Below the pieces are notes generated by a model. It did no database searches. It was not told the DNA's origin and saw nothing but the letters and a program-made list of their open reading frames with translations. This document shows positions 8,555 through 17,948 of a DNA stretch of 64,000 nt, piece after piece (the first letter of the stretch is position 1; each line of letters starts with the position of its first letter). Origin of the DNA: Sphingobacterium sp. UBA5670 (GTDB lineage: Bacteria > Bacteroidota > Bacteroidia > Sphingobacteriales > Sphingobacteriaceae). Both the position numbers and the translations under genes were made by a program. The DNA lies in NCBI RefSeq assembly GCF_002420705.1, contig NZ_DIIM01000003.1:329923-393922 (forward strand), written 5' to 3'.

Positions 8555-9316
8555 ATGAATTACTGTAGATTATTGTATTTAATGTTTTGTTTTTCATTAT
8601 CTATTTTAAGTAAAAGTGTTTATGCACAGCCTTCTACTTATGTAATAGTTCATGGAGCATGGGGCGGTGCCTGGCAATTTAAAAATACGGCCAGCGAATT
8701 AGAGAAGAAAGGAAACAAAATTTACCGTCCCACACTAACTGGTTTGGGGGAGCGTTATCATTTAGCAGATACTTCTATTGGATTGCAGACTCATGTAAAT
8801 GATGTTGTGAATACAATTTTGTTTGAGGATCTTCATGATATTATATTGGTTGGACATAGTTATGGTGGTATGGTTATAACGGCTGTCGCAGACAGTCTTC
8901 CAGATCGCATCAGAAAATTGGTTTATTTGGATGCCATTCTTCCTGAAGATCAGCAATCAGTAATGAATTTGATGCGAAAACCGGATACGGATAATGGACT
9001 CTTAAAATTTGAACAGGATGGCTATATTCTTCCTTTTTGGGTGAAGGATGATACGAAATTTCCCAGAGATGTCCCCCACCCTTTAAAAACAATGACGGAC
9101 AAGATTCATTTGATAAATCCGAAACGAAATAAAATTCCAACTACCTACATCTTAACTTATGAAGATGGGACAGCATTGGAGAAGGATGATTTTTATCCTT
9201 TTTATAAAAAGGCAAAAAATCTTGGTTTTAAAACAATCGAATTTACTGGAGATCATAATCCGCAAATAAAAAAGCTGAAAGAATTAGTAGATTTGTTACA
9301 ACTGGAAAATAAATAA
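8555..9316 (+). CDS. Exported alpha/beta hydrolase (esterase-like)
   Basis: 253 residues with a signal peptide (hydrophobic 5-20, cleavage near VYA-QP), so periplasmic or secreted. The alpha/beta-hydrolase core shows the oxyanion segment VHGAWGGAW (32-40), nucleophile elbow GHSYGG with Ser102, and a likely catalytic His234 in GDHNPQI. The acid may be Asp204 (TYEDG). The pattern resembles the EstC / plant methylesterase-hydroxynitrile lyase branch, so a small ester substrate is plausible, but the substrate is unknown. 212 non-coding bases precede it. The next gene begins 15 bases after its stop. Confidence 0.85.
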   Translation: MNYCRLLYLMFCFSLSILSKSVYAQPSTYVIVHGAWGGAWQFKNTASELEKKGNKIYRPTLTGLGERYHLADTSIGLQTHVNDVVNTILFEDLHDIILVGHSYGGMVITAVADSLPDRIRKLVYLDAILPEDQQSVMNLMRKPDTDNGLLKFEQDGYILPFWVKDDTKFPRDVPHPLKTMTDKIHLINPKRNKIPTTYILTYEDGTALEKDDFYPFYKKAKNLGFKTIEFTGDHNPQIKKLKELVDLLQLENK

Positions 9317-9331
9317 GCAATAGATATTTCA

Positions 9332-9817
9332 ATGACGCAAGAGGAACTAATAAAAGAATTGAGTAAGCCAGAGGTAATTTATACAGCCATGGCTATTGTA
9401 GCTATACGTATTATCGTGTGGCTATTGTTTGCAAATACGATCCGGAAAACTTTAAAATTAGTCGCCAGTGAAAATAGATTAATGACCCCTAATCAATCCT
9501 GGTTGGTCGCGATCCCCTTGGTGAATATTTATTGGAATTTTCAGGTCGCTACACGTTTGCGGGATTCGTTGATCAACGAATTCTTTGACCGAAAAATTGC
9601 TGTTGAGGAGAATCCTACCTTTAGAAAGGGATCATTATATGCCTGGATTTATTTAGCAACAAATATTCCGTTACCATTATCTATTTCAGGTGTGTTAATC
9701 ATCATGCATTTTGTGACATTAGCTAATTATTGGTTTGAAATTAATGCAAACAAAAGAATTTTAGAAGAACATAATAAATTTAGAGAAAAGGAGGTAATTG
9801 TAGACCATGAGAATTAA
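9332..9817 (+). CDS. Hypothetical membrane protein (DUF4328-like layout)
   Basis: 161 residues, not assigned to a family with confidence. Hydrophobic segments lie at about 15-35, 58-72 (PNQSWLVAIPLVNIYWNF), 105-120 and 120-140; the charged C-terminus (EEHNKFREKEVIVDHEN) should be cytoplasmic. The pattern of short helices with an NQSW...P.VN.YW motif recalls DUF4328 and related small membrane families. Its 3' end overlaps the start of the Nif3 gene by 11 bases, so the two are translated from one message. Confidence 0.6.
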   Translation: MTQEELIKELSKPEVIYTAMAIVAIRIIVWLLFANTIRKTLKLVASENRLMTPNQSWLVAIPLVNIYWNFQVATRLRDSLINEFFDRKIAVEENPTFRKGSLYAWIYLATNIPLPLSISGVLIIMHFVTLANYWFEINANKRILEEHNKFREKEVIVDHEN

Positions 9818-10907
9818 AGATGTCATTGACTATTTGGAGCGGCTTGCTCCTTTAGATTTACAAGAATCTTATGATAATGCTGGACTTATTGTGGGAGATG
9901 CAAATACGGAGATTACAAAAGTGCTCATTTCATTGGACTGTACGGAGTCTGTCGTGCAAGAAGCTATTGATAAAGGCTGTAATTTAATTATTTCACACCA
10001 TCCTATTGTATTTAAAGGATTGAAGAAATTCAATGGAAAGAATTATGTGGAGCGTACGGTTATTAAAGCAATCGAACATAAAATAGCATTGTATGCGATT
10101 CATACTAACTTGGATAATGTTACAGGCGGCGTGAATACAAAGATTGCGAATAAGTTAGGTCTGGAGAATCAGGCTATATTGGAGTCGAAAACAAATATTT
10201 TACGGAAAATGATTGTTTTCGTTCCGAGAAGTCACGTCGAAGATGTTCGACAGGCCTTATTTGATGCAGGAGCTGGAAAAGTCGGGAAGTATTACGATCA
10301 ATGTAGCTTTAATACAGCTGGTTATGGTAGTTTTAGACCGTTAGCTGGTGCTGATCCTGCAATTGGAGAGATTGGTATTCAGGAACGTGTAGAAGAAACC
10401 CGGATAGAAGTAATTTATCTGAAAAGCATCGAGCGAAAGTTGCTTTTGGCACTTTATGAAGCTCATCCATATGAGGAAGTAGCTTATGATTTGCTTGATA
10501 TGGCGAATACAGCAAGCGAAATTGGAGCTGGGATGATTGGAAATTTAGCAGAACCAATGGATGAACTGGATTTTTTAGCTTATCTTAAAGAAAAACTTGG
10601 ATTGAATGTCATCCGTCATACAGCACTATTAGGTAAAAAAGTTGGCCGAGTAGCTGTTTGTGGTGGATCTGGTGGATTTTTACTGGGGGCAGCCAAACGT
10701 TCAGGCGCTGATTTTTTTGTGACGGCTGATTATAAATATCATGAATTTTTTGACGCAGAAGGTGAAATCGTTATCGCTGATACGGGACATTTTGAGAGCG
10801 AACAATTTACGCAAGAATTATTGTACGACATTATTACGAAAAAATTTCCTAACTTTGCAACCTTAACAACAGAAATAGATACAAATCCTATAAAATACTA
10901 CAGTTGA
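9807..10907 (+). CDS. Nif3-like dinuclear metal centre protein
   Basis: 366 residues, the long YqfO-type form with a middle PII-like insert (about 125-230) between two halves of the Nif3 fold; short forms such as YbgI are about 250. Metal ligands are visible: ISHHPIVF near 62-69, HTNLDN near 97-102, and DTGHFESEQ near 326-334. Members form toroidal hexamers; proposed roles include GTP cyclohydrolase-like chemistry, not settled. A strong Shine-Dalgarno-like AAGGAGGT (9788-9795) precedes the ATG by 11 bases, but it lies inside the upstream coding frame. The stop overlaps the next start (TGATG at 10905-10909). Confidence 0.93.
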   Translation: MRIKDVIDYLERLAPLDLQESYDNAGLIVGDANTEITKVLISLDCTESVVQEAIDKGCNLIISHHPIVFKGLKKFNGKNYVERTVIKAIEHKIALYAIHTNLDNVTGGVNTKIANKLGLENQAILESKTNILRKMIVFVPRSHVEDVRQALFDAGAGKVGKYYDQCSFNTAGYGSFRPLAGADPAIGEIGIQERVEETRIEVIYLKSIERKLLLALYEAHPYEEVAYDLLDMANTASEIGAGMIGNLAEPMDELDFLAYLKEKLGLNVIRHTALLGKKVGRVAVCGGSGGFLLGAAKRSGADFFVTADYKYHEFFDAEGEIVIADTGHFESEQFTQELLYDIITKKFPNFATLTTEIDTNPIKYYS

Positions 10908-11659
10908 TGGAACAAACCGTAGAACAAAAATTGAAAGCATTATGGCTTTTGCAAGCCATACATACTAAAATAGACAAGATTCGCCAAGTTCGTGGTGAAT
11001 TGCCTATGGAAGTTGCAGATCTTGAAGATGAGATTGCGGGTTTAGAAACTCGTATTGAGAAGATCAGAATAGACTTAGACGATTTGGAAGATTCGATCGT
11101 TAAGCGTAAAAACATGATTAAGGATGCCCAAGCTGCTATCAAGAAATATGAGTCGCAGTTAAATGAGGTAAAAAATAATCGTGAATACGACGCTATTTCG
11201 AAAGAAATCGAAATCCAAGGTCTTGAAATTCAGGTTTGTGAGAAAAGAATCAAAGAAGCAGAATTCGAGATTCGCAACAAAACCGAAAACTACGAAGCTA
11301 CTGTAGGAAATCTTGATTACAGCAAAAATGAACTGGAGGGTAAAAAGAAGGAATTAGAAACAATTACTTCTGAAACACAAAAGGAAGAAGATGCGCTATT
11401 GGCAAAAGCTGCTGAAGCTGAAGCGAATATTGAGGAGCGTTTGGTAAAAGTATATTACCGTCTGCGTAACTCGTTCAAAAATGGTCTTGCTGTTGTTTCG
11501 ATTGATCGCGATAGCTGTTCAGGATGTCACAATAAAATTCCTGCGCAAATGCAATCGGAGATCCGTCAGCGCAAAAAAATCATTATCTGTGAACATTGTG
11601 GACGTGTTTTAGTAGACGAAGGCATTGTATTGGAAATCGAACAAGAATACGGTTTCTAA
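10907..11659 (+). CDS. C4-type zinc-ribbon coiled-coil protein
   Basis: 250 residues from the ATG at 10907, which overlaps the preceding TGA by one base; a TTG three bases earlier is less likely. Residues 10-170 form a long coiled coil (ETRIEKIRIDLDDLEDS, heptads throughout). The C-terminus has two CxxC pairs (SCSGCHNKIPAQM and CEHCGRVLVDEG) making a zinc ribbon of the zf-RING_7 type. The family often neighbours Nif3, as here. Function is not known with certainty; an RNA or ribosome-linked role has been suggested for relatives. A strong terminator follows at 11679. Confidence 0.88.
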   Translation: MEQTVEQKLKALWLLQAIHTKIDKIRQVRGELPMEVADLEDEIAGLETRIEKIRIDLDDLEDSIVKRKNMIKDAQAAIKKYESQLNEVKNNREYDAISKEIEIQGLEIQVCEKRIKEAEFEIRNKTENYEATVGNLDYSKNELEGKKKELETITSETQKEEDALLAKAAEAEANIEERLVKVYYRLRNSFKNGLAVVSIDRDSCSGCHNKIPAQMQSEIRQRKKIIICEHCGRVLVDEGIVLEIEQEYGF

Positions 11660-11678
11660 TAATCAATAGATAAATGAA

Positions 11679-11707
11679 AGCCCCGCTCGAAAGCGGGGCT
11701 TTTTTTT
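11679..11707 (+). terminator. Rho-independent terminator after Nif3/zinc-ribbon operon
   Basis: Stem AGCCCCGCT (11679-11687) / AGCGGGGCT (11692-11700) with a CGAA tetraloop and T7 tail. It closes the operon that begins at 9332 or 8555. Confidence 0.95.
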
Positions 11708-11802
11708 GTGATTTTTTTTATGCAACTTTGTTGATATACTAACTAGGTCCAGCTCACAAATCTGTAGTTTTGTGTGTGGTAAATTTTAACCTTTAAACGT
11801 TT

Positions 11803-14800
11803 ATGAATAAAATTCATTTCAAGTTAATTACAGCCTTTTTACTCGGAACAACCTTTCTGCAAACAAAAGCGCAAGAAACCCTATTGCTTCGAAATCCAAG
11901 TATAAGCGCTGCTAATATCGCTTTTGTCTATGGTGGAGATATCTGGATTGCCGACAAAAACGGAGCAAATCCGAGACGCCTTACAACAAATCCAGGGGTG
12001 GAACAGAATCCAATGTTTTCTCCTGACGGCAAGAAAGTAGCATTCACAGGCAATTATGACGGAAATACGGATGTCTATGTAATTCCTGTAGCAGGAGGTG
12101 AACCAAAACGTATAACTTATCATCCATCTTCGGATGTGTTACGTGGATGGCTCAACAATGATGAAGTATATTATACGACATCGCGAGATTTTACTTACGC
12201 TTTAAGTCCGCGATTATATAGTTCCAATATACAAATTTCAGGATTGGACAAGGCACTGATGATGCCCGAAGCCACGCAGGGCAGTCCTTCTTCAGATGGT
12301 CGTTATTGGGCCTATATCAAGAATACTGATCCTACAGAAAGAGACCGTGTAGCCTTTAAACGCTATCGCGGTGGCGGTATGCCGACTATTTGGATTTTCG
12401 ATACGAAAACCAAAGAAATAGAAGCAATTCCACAGGTTAAGAGCAACGACGTTAAACCATTATGGTTGGGAACTAAGGTTTATTTCCTGTCTGATCGCGA
12501 TAAGATTGTCAATATCTTCAGTTATGATACCAAGACCAAGAAGGTAGAAAAACTAACGGATTTCAAAGATTATGATGTGCGTTCGCTGAACGGGAATGGA
12601 ACTGATCTGATCTTTGAATATGCAGGTGCATTAAATACCTTGAGTCTAGGCAATAATAAGGTAACTCCCCTGCATATTAGCGTAAACACAGATGTGATGT
12701 ATAAAAGACCTTATTACAAAGATATTAAGGATGATATACGTTATGCTACCCTGTCACCAACAGGCCAACGCGCATTGTTTGAGGCGAGAGGCGAGATATT
12801 TACAGTGCCTAAAGAAAAAGGCGAAGCTCGAAATCTATCAAATTCACCAGGCTCTCATGAGCGTTTTCCGGATTGGTCTCCAAACGGTAAGTGGGTTTCT
12901 TATATTTCAGACAAAAATGGTTCATATCAGTTGGTCCTAATGGATCAATTTGGAAAAGATCAACCTTTATACTTTAATTTGGGGCAAACTAATTTCTATT
13001 TTGAACCTACATGGTCACCAGATTCCAAGAAATTGTTTTATAATGATTCACATCTCAATCTGTATTATATTGATATTGCTTCTAAGGCTATTGTTAAAGT
13101 TGCAGATGACAAATTGAGTGGGCAAACTGGCCGTGTATCTAATCATTTTCAACCAAGCTGGTCTCCAGATTCAAAATGGATATCCTTTATACGTACGCTG
13201 GAAAATGGAGTACCTGCCGTATTCATGTACAATTTGGATACAAAGAAAACCCAACAGATTACCGATGGAATGAGCTCTGCTCGTAGTACAGCATTCTCTC
13301 AAGATGGTAAATATTTATTTTTCACAGCGAGTACAAATACAGGGCTGACAAATTCAGGATTGCATATGTCTGCTGCTCAACGTAATGTAGATTATGCAGT
13401 ATATGCCTTTATTTTGTCGAGTAAAACACCATCGTTCTTTAAGAATGATAGTGATGAAGAGCAAATCCGAGAAGATAAAGCCGACAAAAAGGAAGAGGGA
13501 GAAACGAATAAAAAAGATCGTGTAAAAGAGAACGATAAGAAAGCTCCTAAAAAAGATAAAAAAGAGGAAACAGTGGCAAGCAAGCCAATTGACAAATCTA
13601 TTCAGGTGGATTTCGATCGTGTGGAAAATCGAATTGTTGCGCTTCCTTTGCCAGCAGGGCCTTATTGGAACTTGAATGGTTTAGTGCCGAATCAATTGAC
13701 TTATCAACGTGGTGGAACAATCGGTGCATATGATTTTAAGGATCTTGAAAATAAAACCTTCGTGGAGAATGCACGTAGTTTTGTTATTAGTGCTGATGGT
13801 AAAAAAATGTTGTATCAAACGGGAAATGGGTTCAATATTGTAACAGCTGGGCAAAAAGTAGCCTCCCCTACTGCCGGTGAAGTTAAGTTGGGCGGAATTC
13901 AGCAATTGGTAGATCCAGCTGCCGAATGGAAGCAGGTATTCAATGAAGTTTGGTCTATGCAAAAAGATTATTTTTATGTTGAAAATATGCACGGTGCAGA
14001 CTGGAAAGCAATGAAAACCAAGTATGAAAAATTCTTGCCCTTTGTAAACCATCGCTCTGATCTTGGCTATTTATTAAATGAGATGATGGGCGAAATGGTC
14101 GTAGGACACAATTATATTTATCCTGGTGATCAACCTTCCACACCTTCAGTTTCAGTCGGTGTGCTCGGTGCAGATTACACCTTAAAGAATGGCTACTATC
14201 AGATTACCAAGTTGTTTACTCGTCTGGAGTGGAATCCAACATTCAAAGCTCCATTAGCTGAACCAGGATTGAACATCAAGGAAGGAGATTATATTGTTGC
14301 TGTTAACGGTACAGAATTGACAGAGGCTAAAGATATCTATAGTTTATTTGACAATACAGTTGGCAAACAAGTGACTTTAAAGATCAATTCAAAACCTTCA
14401 TTGGTCGGAGCGCGTGAAGTGGTCGTTAAACCTATTTCATTTAGTGATGAGATGAGTTTGCGGAGCATGGATTGGGTCGAGCGTAACCGTAAAAAAGTAA
14501 ACGAATTGAGTAATGGTCAAATAGCCTACGTGTACATGCCGAATACAGGTCCTGAAGGCTACACCTATTTCAATCGTTATTACTTCGCTCAGATGGATAA
14601 AAAGGCCCTTCTAATGGATGAAAGAAATAATGGTGGTGGTTGGGTTGCTGATTATGTAATTGATCTTCTATCGCGCGAATTGATTTCTGGTTGGGGAATT
14701 CGTGATGGTAAAGGATTTACGACACCTGGCAATGGTATTTATGGGCCTAAAGCAATGATTATTAATGAAAATGCTGGATCCGGTGGAGATATGATGCCTT

Positions 14801-15120
14801 ATATGTTCCGTTTTAAAGGACTGGGCAAATTGGTAGGTCGTACAACAATGGGAATCTTAGTCGGTATCAGTGGCTATCCACCATTGTTGGATGGAGGTCG
14901 TATTACATCTCCAAATTTTGGTGTATATGACTTGAAAGGAAATTGGATCATTGAAAATGAAGGAGTTGCTCCAGATGTATTTATCGAGCAATTGCCGAAA
15001 GATCTTTTAGAAGGCCGTGATCCTCAACTTGAAAGAACGGTGAAAATCTTGTTGGAAGAAATGAAAACTTATCCGTACAAAAATCTACAAAAACCGGCCG
15101 ATCCTATTCGGGTGAATTAG
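11803..15120 (+). CDS. Tricorn-type protease 1 (S41 family, exported)
   Basis: 1105 residues with a signal peptide (cleavage near QTKAQ-E, about 24). Residues 25-540 are beta-propeller repeats of the PD40 type (FSPDGKKVAFTG, WSPDSKWISFI). A highly charged Lys/Glu linker is at about 549-600. The C-terminal half has the tricorn core, a PDZ domain near 775-865 (GLNIKEGDYIVAVNG) and an S41 serine protease domain. The likely nucleophile is Ser993 (NENAGSGGD) and the His is His769 (VVGHNY), preceded by Gly where archaeal tricorn has Ser. Exported Bacteroidota tricorn homologues probably degrade peptides in the periplasm. A paralogue lies at 38138. Confidence 0.92.
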   Translation: MNKIHFKLITAFLLGTTFLQTKAQETLLLRNPSISAANIAFVYGGDIWIADKNGANPRRLTTNPGVEQNPMFSPDGKKVAFTGNYDGNTDVYVIPVAGGEPKRITYHPSSDVLRGWLNNDEVYYTTSRDFTYALSPRLYSSNIQISGLDKALMMPEATQGSPSSDGRYWAYIKNTDPTERDRVAFKRYRGGGMPTIWIFDTKTKEIEAIPQVKSNDVKPLWLGTKVYFLSDRDKIVNIFSYDTKTKKVEKLTDFKDYDVRSLNGNGTDLIFEYAGALNTLSLGNNKVTPLHISVNTDVMYKRPYYKDIKDDIRYATLSPTGQRALFEARGEIFTVPKEKGEARNLSNSPGSHERFPDWSPNGKWVSYISDKNGSYQLVLMDQFGKDQPLYFNLGQTNFYFEPTWSPDSKKLFYNDSHLNLYYIDIASKAIVKVADDKLSGQTGRVSNHFQPSWSPDSKWISFIRTLENGVPAVFMYNLDTKKTQQITDGMSSARSTAFSQDGKYLFFTASTNTGLTNSGLHMSAAQRNVDYAVYAFILSSKTPSFFKNDSDEEQIREDKADKKEEGETNKKDRVKENDKKAPKKDKKEETVASKPIDKSIQVDFDRVENRIVALPLPAGPYWNLNGLVPNQLTYQRGGTIGAYDFKDLENKTFVENARSFVISADGKKMLYQTGNGFNIVTAGQKVASPTAGEVKLGGIQQLVDPAAEWKQVFNEVWSMQKDYFYVENMHGADWKAMKTKYEKFLPFVNHRSDLGYLLNEMMGEMVVGHNYIYPGDQPSTPSVSVGVLGADYTLKNGYYQITKLFTRLEWNPTFKAPLAEPGLNIKEGDYIVAVNGTELTEAKDIYSLFDNTVGKQVTLKINSKPSLVGAREVVVKPISFSDEMSLRSMDWVERNRKKVNELSNGQIAYVYMPNTGPEGYTYFNRYYFAQMDKKALLMDERNNGGGWVADYVIDLLSRELISGWGIRDGKGFTTPGNGIYGPKAMIINENAGSGGDMMPYMFRFKGLGKLVGRTTMGILVGISGYPPLLDGGRITSPNFGVYDLKGNWIIENEGVAPDVFIEQLPKDLLEGRDPQLERTVKILLEEMKTYPYKNLQKPADPIRVN

Positions 15121-15138
15121 GAAAACCTACATAAAAAA

Positions 15139-15168
15139 GGGCTTTGGATTTTCCAAAGCCCTTTTTTT
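15139..15168 (+). terminator. Terminator after tricorn protease 1
   Basis: Stem GGGCTTTGG (15139-15147) / CCAAAGCCC (15153-15161), 5-base loop, T7 tail, preceded by A6. Confidence 0.95.
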
Positions 15169-15357
15169 GATCATATTACTGAAGTAAACGTATCCATATC
15201 CGAGATGATCGAACACATCCAGTGGAGTTTTACGGTAATTGGATCATATCGCTAGTTGTCACTATGCTGGTAAAAACGAAGCGATAAAATTTGATTGCGT
15301 GCTACGACTCCAATAAATCTTGCTTTTATTGTTATCTTTAACTGATATTTAATAACT

Positions 15358-16281
15358 ATGTTTTCCGAACAGACTACTTCCCCCTTTCAATCTTTGTTAC
15401 GTTTGATCTTAATGATCATTGGTTTTACGTTTGTATCACAAGTTTTCTATATTATCCTGCTGTTCTTTTATTATAAGATGACTGGACAGGTGTTTTCTAT
15501 AGGGGTCATTATGAATGGTTCTGCCAATGAGATGCGATTATTGTTGTTAATGAGCAGTCTAGGTTCTTTTGTAATTCCAGCCTATTTGATGAATATGTAT
15601 GAAGGCTATGGAATTAAATATTTCCAATGCAGCTATAGACCTAACATGGCGCAGTTTGCCTATGTTTTTTTTGCTATGCTCGCTTTTATGCCTTTGATGA
15701 GTCTGATCGGCCACTGGAATGAATCATTACAGTTACCCGATAATATGCAATCTGTACAACGTTGGATGGAGCAAAGTGAGAAAGATTCGGGGGATCTGGT
15801 TCGCGGTATTATCATGGAATCAAATATTGTTGGCTTTCTGTTCAACATAATTGTACTGGCATTGATTCCTGCTATAGGAGAAGAGTTACTGTTTCGTGGC
15901 GTTTTGCAGAATATCGTTGGGCGATGGCTGGGAAACCCACATCTTATTATATGGATTGTCGCGATAATTTTTAGCGCAATACATTTGCAATTTTTTGGAT
16001 TTATTCCCCGTATGCTGTTAGGGGCATTTTTTGGCTACCTTTATTTATGGAGTAAAAATATCCTGCTACCCATCTTTGGGCATTTTGTGAATAATGCTGG
16101 AGCTACAGTGATGTCATTCTATTATGCAAGACAAGGAAAAAATTACGATGAACTCAATTCGTTTGAGTTACAATCTTGGTGGATATATCTTGTAGGCTTC
16201 ATTTTTACTGTTATTTTTGTATTCTTATTTTATCGATCAACGCAAAAAGAAAACAATGGAGAACGATTGGAAAAAAATTAA
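15358..16281 (+). CDS. CPBP family intramembrane glutamic protease
   Basis: 307 residues with about eight hydrophobic segments. The CPBP (Abi/CAAX protease) motifs are in order: motif 1 GEELLFRGVL at about 177-186 (EExxxR), motif 2 with His in FSAIHLQF, motif 3 with His in FGHFVNNAGA. Family members (Rce1-like) are glutamic intramembrane proteases; bacterial substrates are mostly unknown. Its 3' end overlaps the DUF2007 gene by 26 bases, and cdsA and DUF2461 follow with gaps of 3 and 7 bases, so 15358-17948 reads as one operon. Confidence 0.9.
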   Translation: MFSEQTTSPFQSLLRLILMIIGFTFVSQVFYIILLFFYYKMTGQVFSIGVIMNGSANEMRLLLLMSSLGSFVIPAYLMNMYEGYGIKYFQCSYRPNMAQFAYVFFAMLAFMPLMSLIGHWNESLQLPDNMQSVQRWMEQSEKDSGDLVRGIIMESNIVGFLFNIIVLALIPAIGEELLFRGVLQNIVGRWLGNPHLIIWIVAIIFSAIHLQFFGFIPRMLLGAFFGYLYLWSKNILLPIFGHFVNNAGATVMSFYYARQGKNYDELNSFELQSWWIYLVGFIFTVIFVFLFYRSTQKENNGERLEKN

Positions 16282-16465
16282 AACATATACGAATGCTATT
16301 CAGGCCGAGATAGTCAAACAAATGCTAGAGGAGAATGGTATTCCTGCTGTCGCGTTGAATAAACAAGATTCTTCCTATTTATTTGGGAAAATTGAACTCT
16401 ATGTCAGTGAAGGATCTACTGACCTAGCCGAAAGATTGATTGAGGAAGCGGAAAGGGGACTTTAA
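16256..16465 (+). CDS. DUF2007 small protein
   Basis: 69 residues from ATG 16256; an upstream TTG at 16217 would extend it inside the CPBP gene but adds no conserved sequence. The fold pattern is that of DUF2007 (putative signal-transducing protein): KKIKTYTNAIQAEIVKQMLEENGIPA, then GKIELYVSEGSTDLAERLIEEA, a ferredoxin-like beta-alpha-beta half also seen in PII-like proteins. No catalytic residues are apparent. It overlaps the CPBP gene by 26 bases and precedes cdsA by 3 bases, so it is translated with membrane-lipid genes. Confidence 0.8.
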   Translation: MENDWKKIKTYTNAIQAEIVKQMLEENGIPAVALNKQDSSYLFGKIELYVSEGSTDLAERLIEEAERGL

Positions 16466-16468
16466 GAC

Positions 16469-17269
16469 ATGAAAACTAGAGCAATAACCGGAGTTATCTT
16501 TGTCGCTGTTATGATCGCTTCCACTCTTTTGGGCGCTTATGTATATTCCGTATTTTTTACATTACTAAGTACCTGGTGTCTTTATGAGTTTTATGGAATA
16601 GTATCATCCGAAGAACGGGCTCCAAATAAGGGATTAGGTATAGCACTTGCACTGGTACTATTTGCATTGGGATCGTTGATTTCGATGAATATACTGGAAG
16701 AAAAATTTTTGGTGCTGATTATTCCTTTTGTCAGTGTGACTTATATTATTTCTCTTTTCCAAAAGCGAACGTTTCCTTTTAACGATATTGCCTATACTTT
16801 TTTGGGAATAGCCTATGTTACCCTACCTTTTTTCCTATTTTCCAAATTAGGTTTTATCCAAGGAAATTTTAATTATGTCCTGCCTTTGGGCTTTTTGATT
16901 TTATTGTGGACAAATGACACTGGGGCATATCTGGCTGGACGGAGTTTCGGAAAGCGTAAACTATTCGAACGAATATCGCCAAAGAAAACATGGGAAGGTT
17001 TTTTTGGTGGCTTGATTTTAGCTATTGTTGCAGCTGTAAATCTGGAAAAATATTTCGGTTATCTTCCGCTTTGGCAATGGATCAGCATTGCAGCAATTAT
17101 CAGTATTGTAGGAACATTGGGGGATTTGGTCGAGTCAATGCTTAAGCGGAGCTTGCATGTTAAGGATTCGGGAAATATATTGCCTGGACATGGTGGTTTT
17201 TTAGATAGATTTGATGGGTTGTTATTAGCGGCACCAATGGTCTATGTTTTCTTAATTTTAATCAATTGA
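16469..17269 (+). CDS. cdsA: Phosphatidate cytidylyltransferase
   Basis: 266 residues, polytopic (about eight membrane segments). It makes CDP-diacylglycerol from CTP and phosphatidic acid, the precursor of all phospholipid head-group routes. The C-terminal family signature is clear: WTNDTGAYLAGRSFGKRKLF near 147-168, SPKKTWEG near 170, and GDLVESMLKR...KDSG..LPGHGGFLDRFDG at about 216-248, with the Asp pair that binds metal. The length equals that of typical bacterial CdsA. It lies within the CPBP-DUF2007-cdsA-DUF2461 run. Confidence 0.96.
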   Translation: MKTRAITGVIFVAVMIASTLLGAYVYSVFFTLLSTWCLYEFYGIVSSEERAPNKGLGIALALVLFALGSLISMNILEEKFLVLIIPFVSVTYIISLFQKRTFPFNDIAYTFLGIAYVTLPFFLFSKLGFIQGNFNYVLPLGFLILLWTNDTGAYLAGRSFGKRKLFERISPKKTWEGFFGGLILAIVAAVNLEKYFGYLPLWQWISIAAIISIVGTLGDLVESMLKRSLHVKDSGNILPGHGGFLDRFDGLLLAAPMVYVFLILIN

Positions 17270-17276
17270 TTGTATT

Positions 17277-17948
17277 ATGAGTCATATTCAAAAATCTACA
17301 TTTGATTTTTTAACGGAATTGAAAGCTAATAATTCTCGGGAATGGTTTGCCGATAACAGAGGGAAATATGAAGCTGCATTGGCTGATGTGAGAAGTTTTT
17401 TGACGGATTTAATTGCGACATTGAGTGAGTTTGATCCTAAAATTAATACCTCCATACAGGCTAGTAAATGTCTATTTCGTATTTATCGTGATACACGCTT
17501 TTCAAATGATAAAACACCTTATAAAAGTTGGTTTGGTGCAGGAATATCAGTTGATGGAAGAAAGTTGCAAGGGCCTGAATACTATATTCATATAGGGGCA
17601 GAAAACTCCTTTATTGCATGTGGCTATTGGCGGCCTGAAAAGCAACATCTGGAAGCGATAAGGCAGGAAATCGATTATAATGGCGGTAAACTAGATGATA
17701 TACTGAAAACGGTATTGTCCGAAAATAAGATCAATCTTTTCAAAGAAGATCTATTGAAACGTGCTCCAGCTGGTTATAGTGAGGACAATCCTTTTATAGA
17801 ATTTATAAAATTGAAGAGTTTTGTTTTGGATAGACCTTTAACAATAAAGGAGTTATCGGCGAAAAATGCCCTGGATAATATCGTGGCTTCCTATAAAAGT
17901 ATGCTTCCTTTTAAAGAATTTTTACAGGAAGCCATCGATACGGAATAA
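17277..17948 (+). CDS. DUF2461 family protein
   Basis: 223 residues, soluble, matching DUF2461 (TIGR02453): N-terminal FDFLTELKANNSREWFADNR, then ASKCLFRIYRDTRFSNDKTPYKSWFGAG, and the AENSFIACGYWRPE segment. No reaction is known for the family. It starts 7 bases after cdsA. Its TAA stop (17946-17948) abuts the anmK stop on the other strand with no spacer. Confidence 0.88.
   Translation: MSHIQKSTFDFLTELKANNSREWFADNRGKYEAALADVRSFLTDLIATLSEFDPKINTSIQASKCLFRIYRDTRFSNDKTPYKSWFGAGISVDGRKLQGPEYYIHIGAENSFIACGYWRPEKQHLEAIRQEIDYNGGKLDDILKTVLSENKINLFKEDLLKRAPAGYSEDNPFIEFIKLKSFVLDRPLTIKELSAKNALDNIVASYKSMLPFKEFLQEAIDTE

Noticed and set aside
9788..9795. AAGGAGGT as a functional Shine-Dalgarno for the Nif3 gene
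   Set aside because: It is part of the Lys-Glu-Val codons of the upstream gene and 11 bases from the ATG, so chance is likely.
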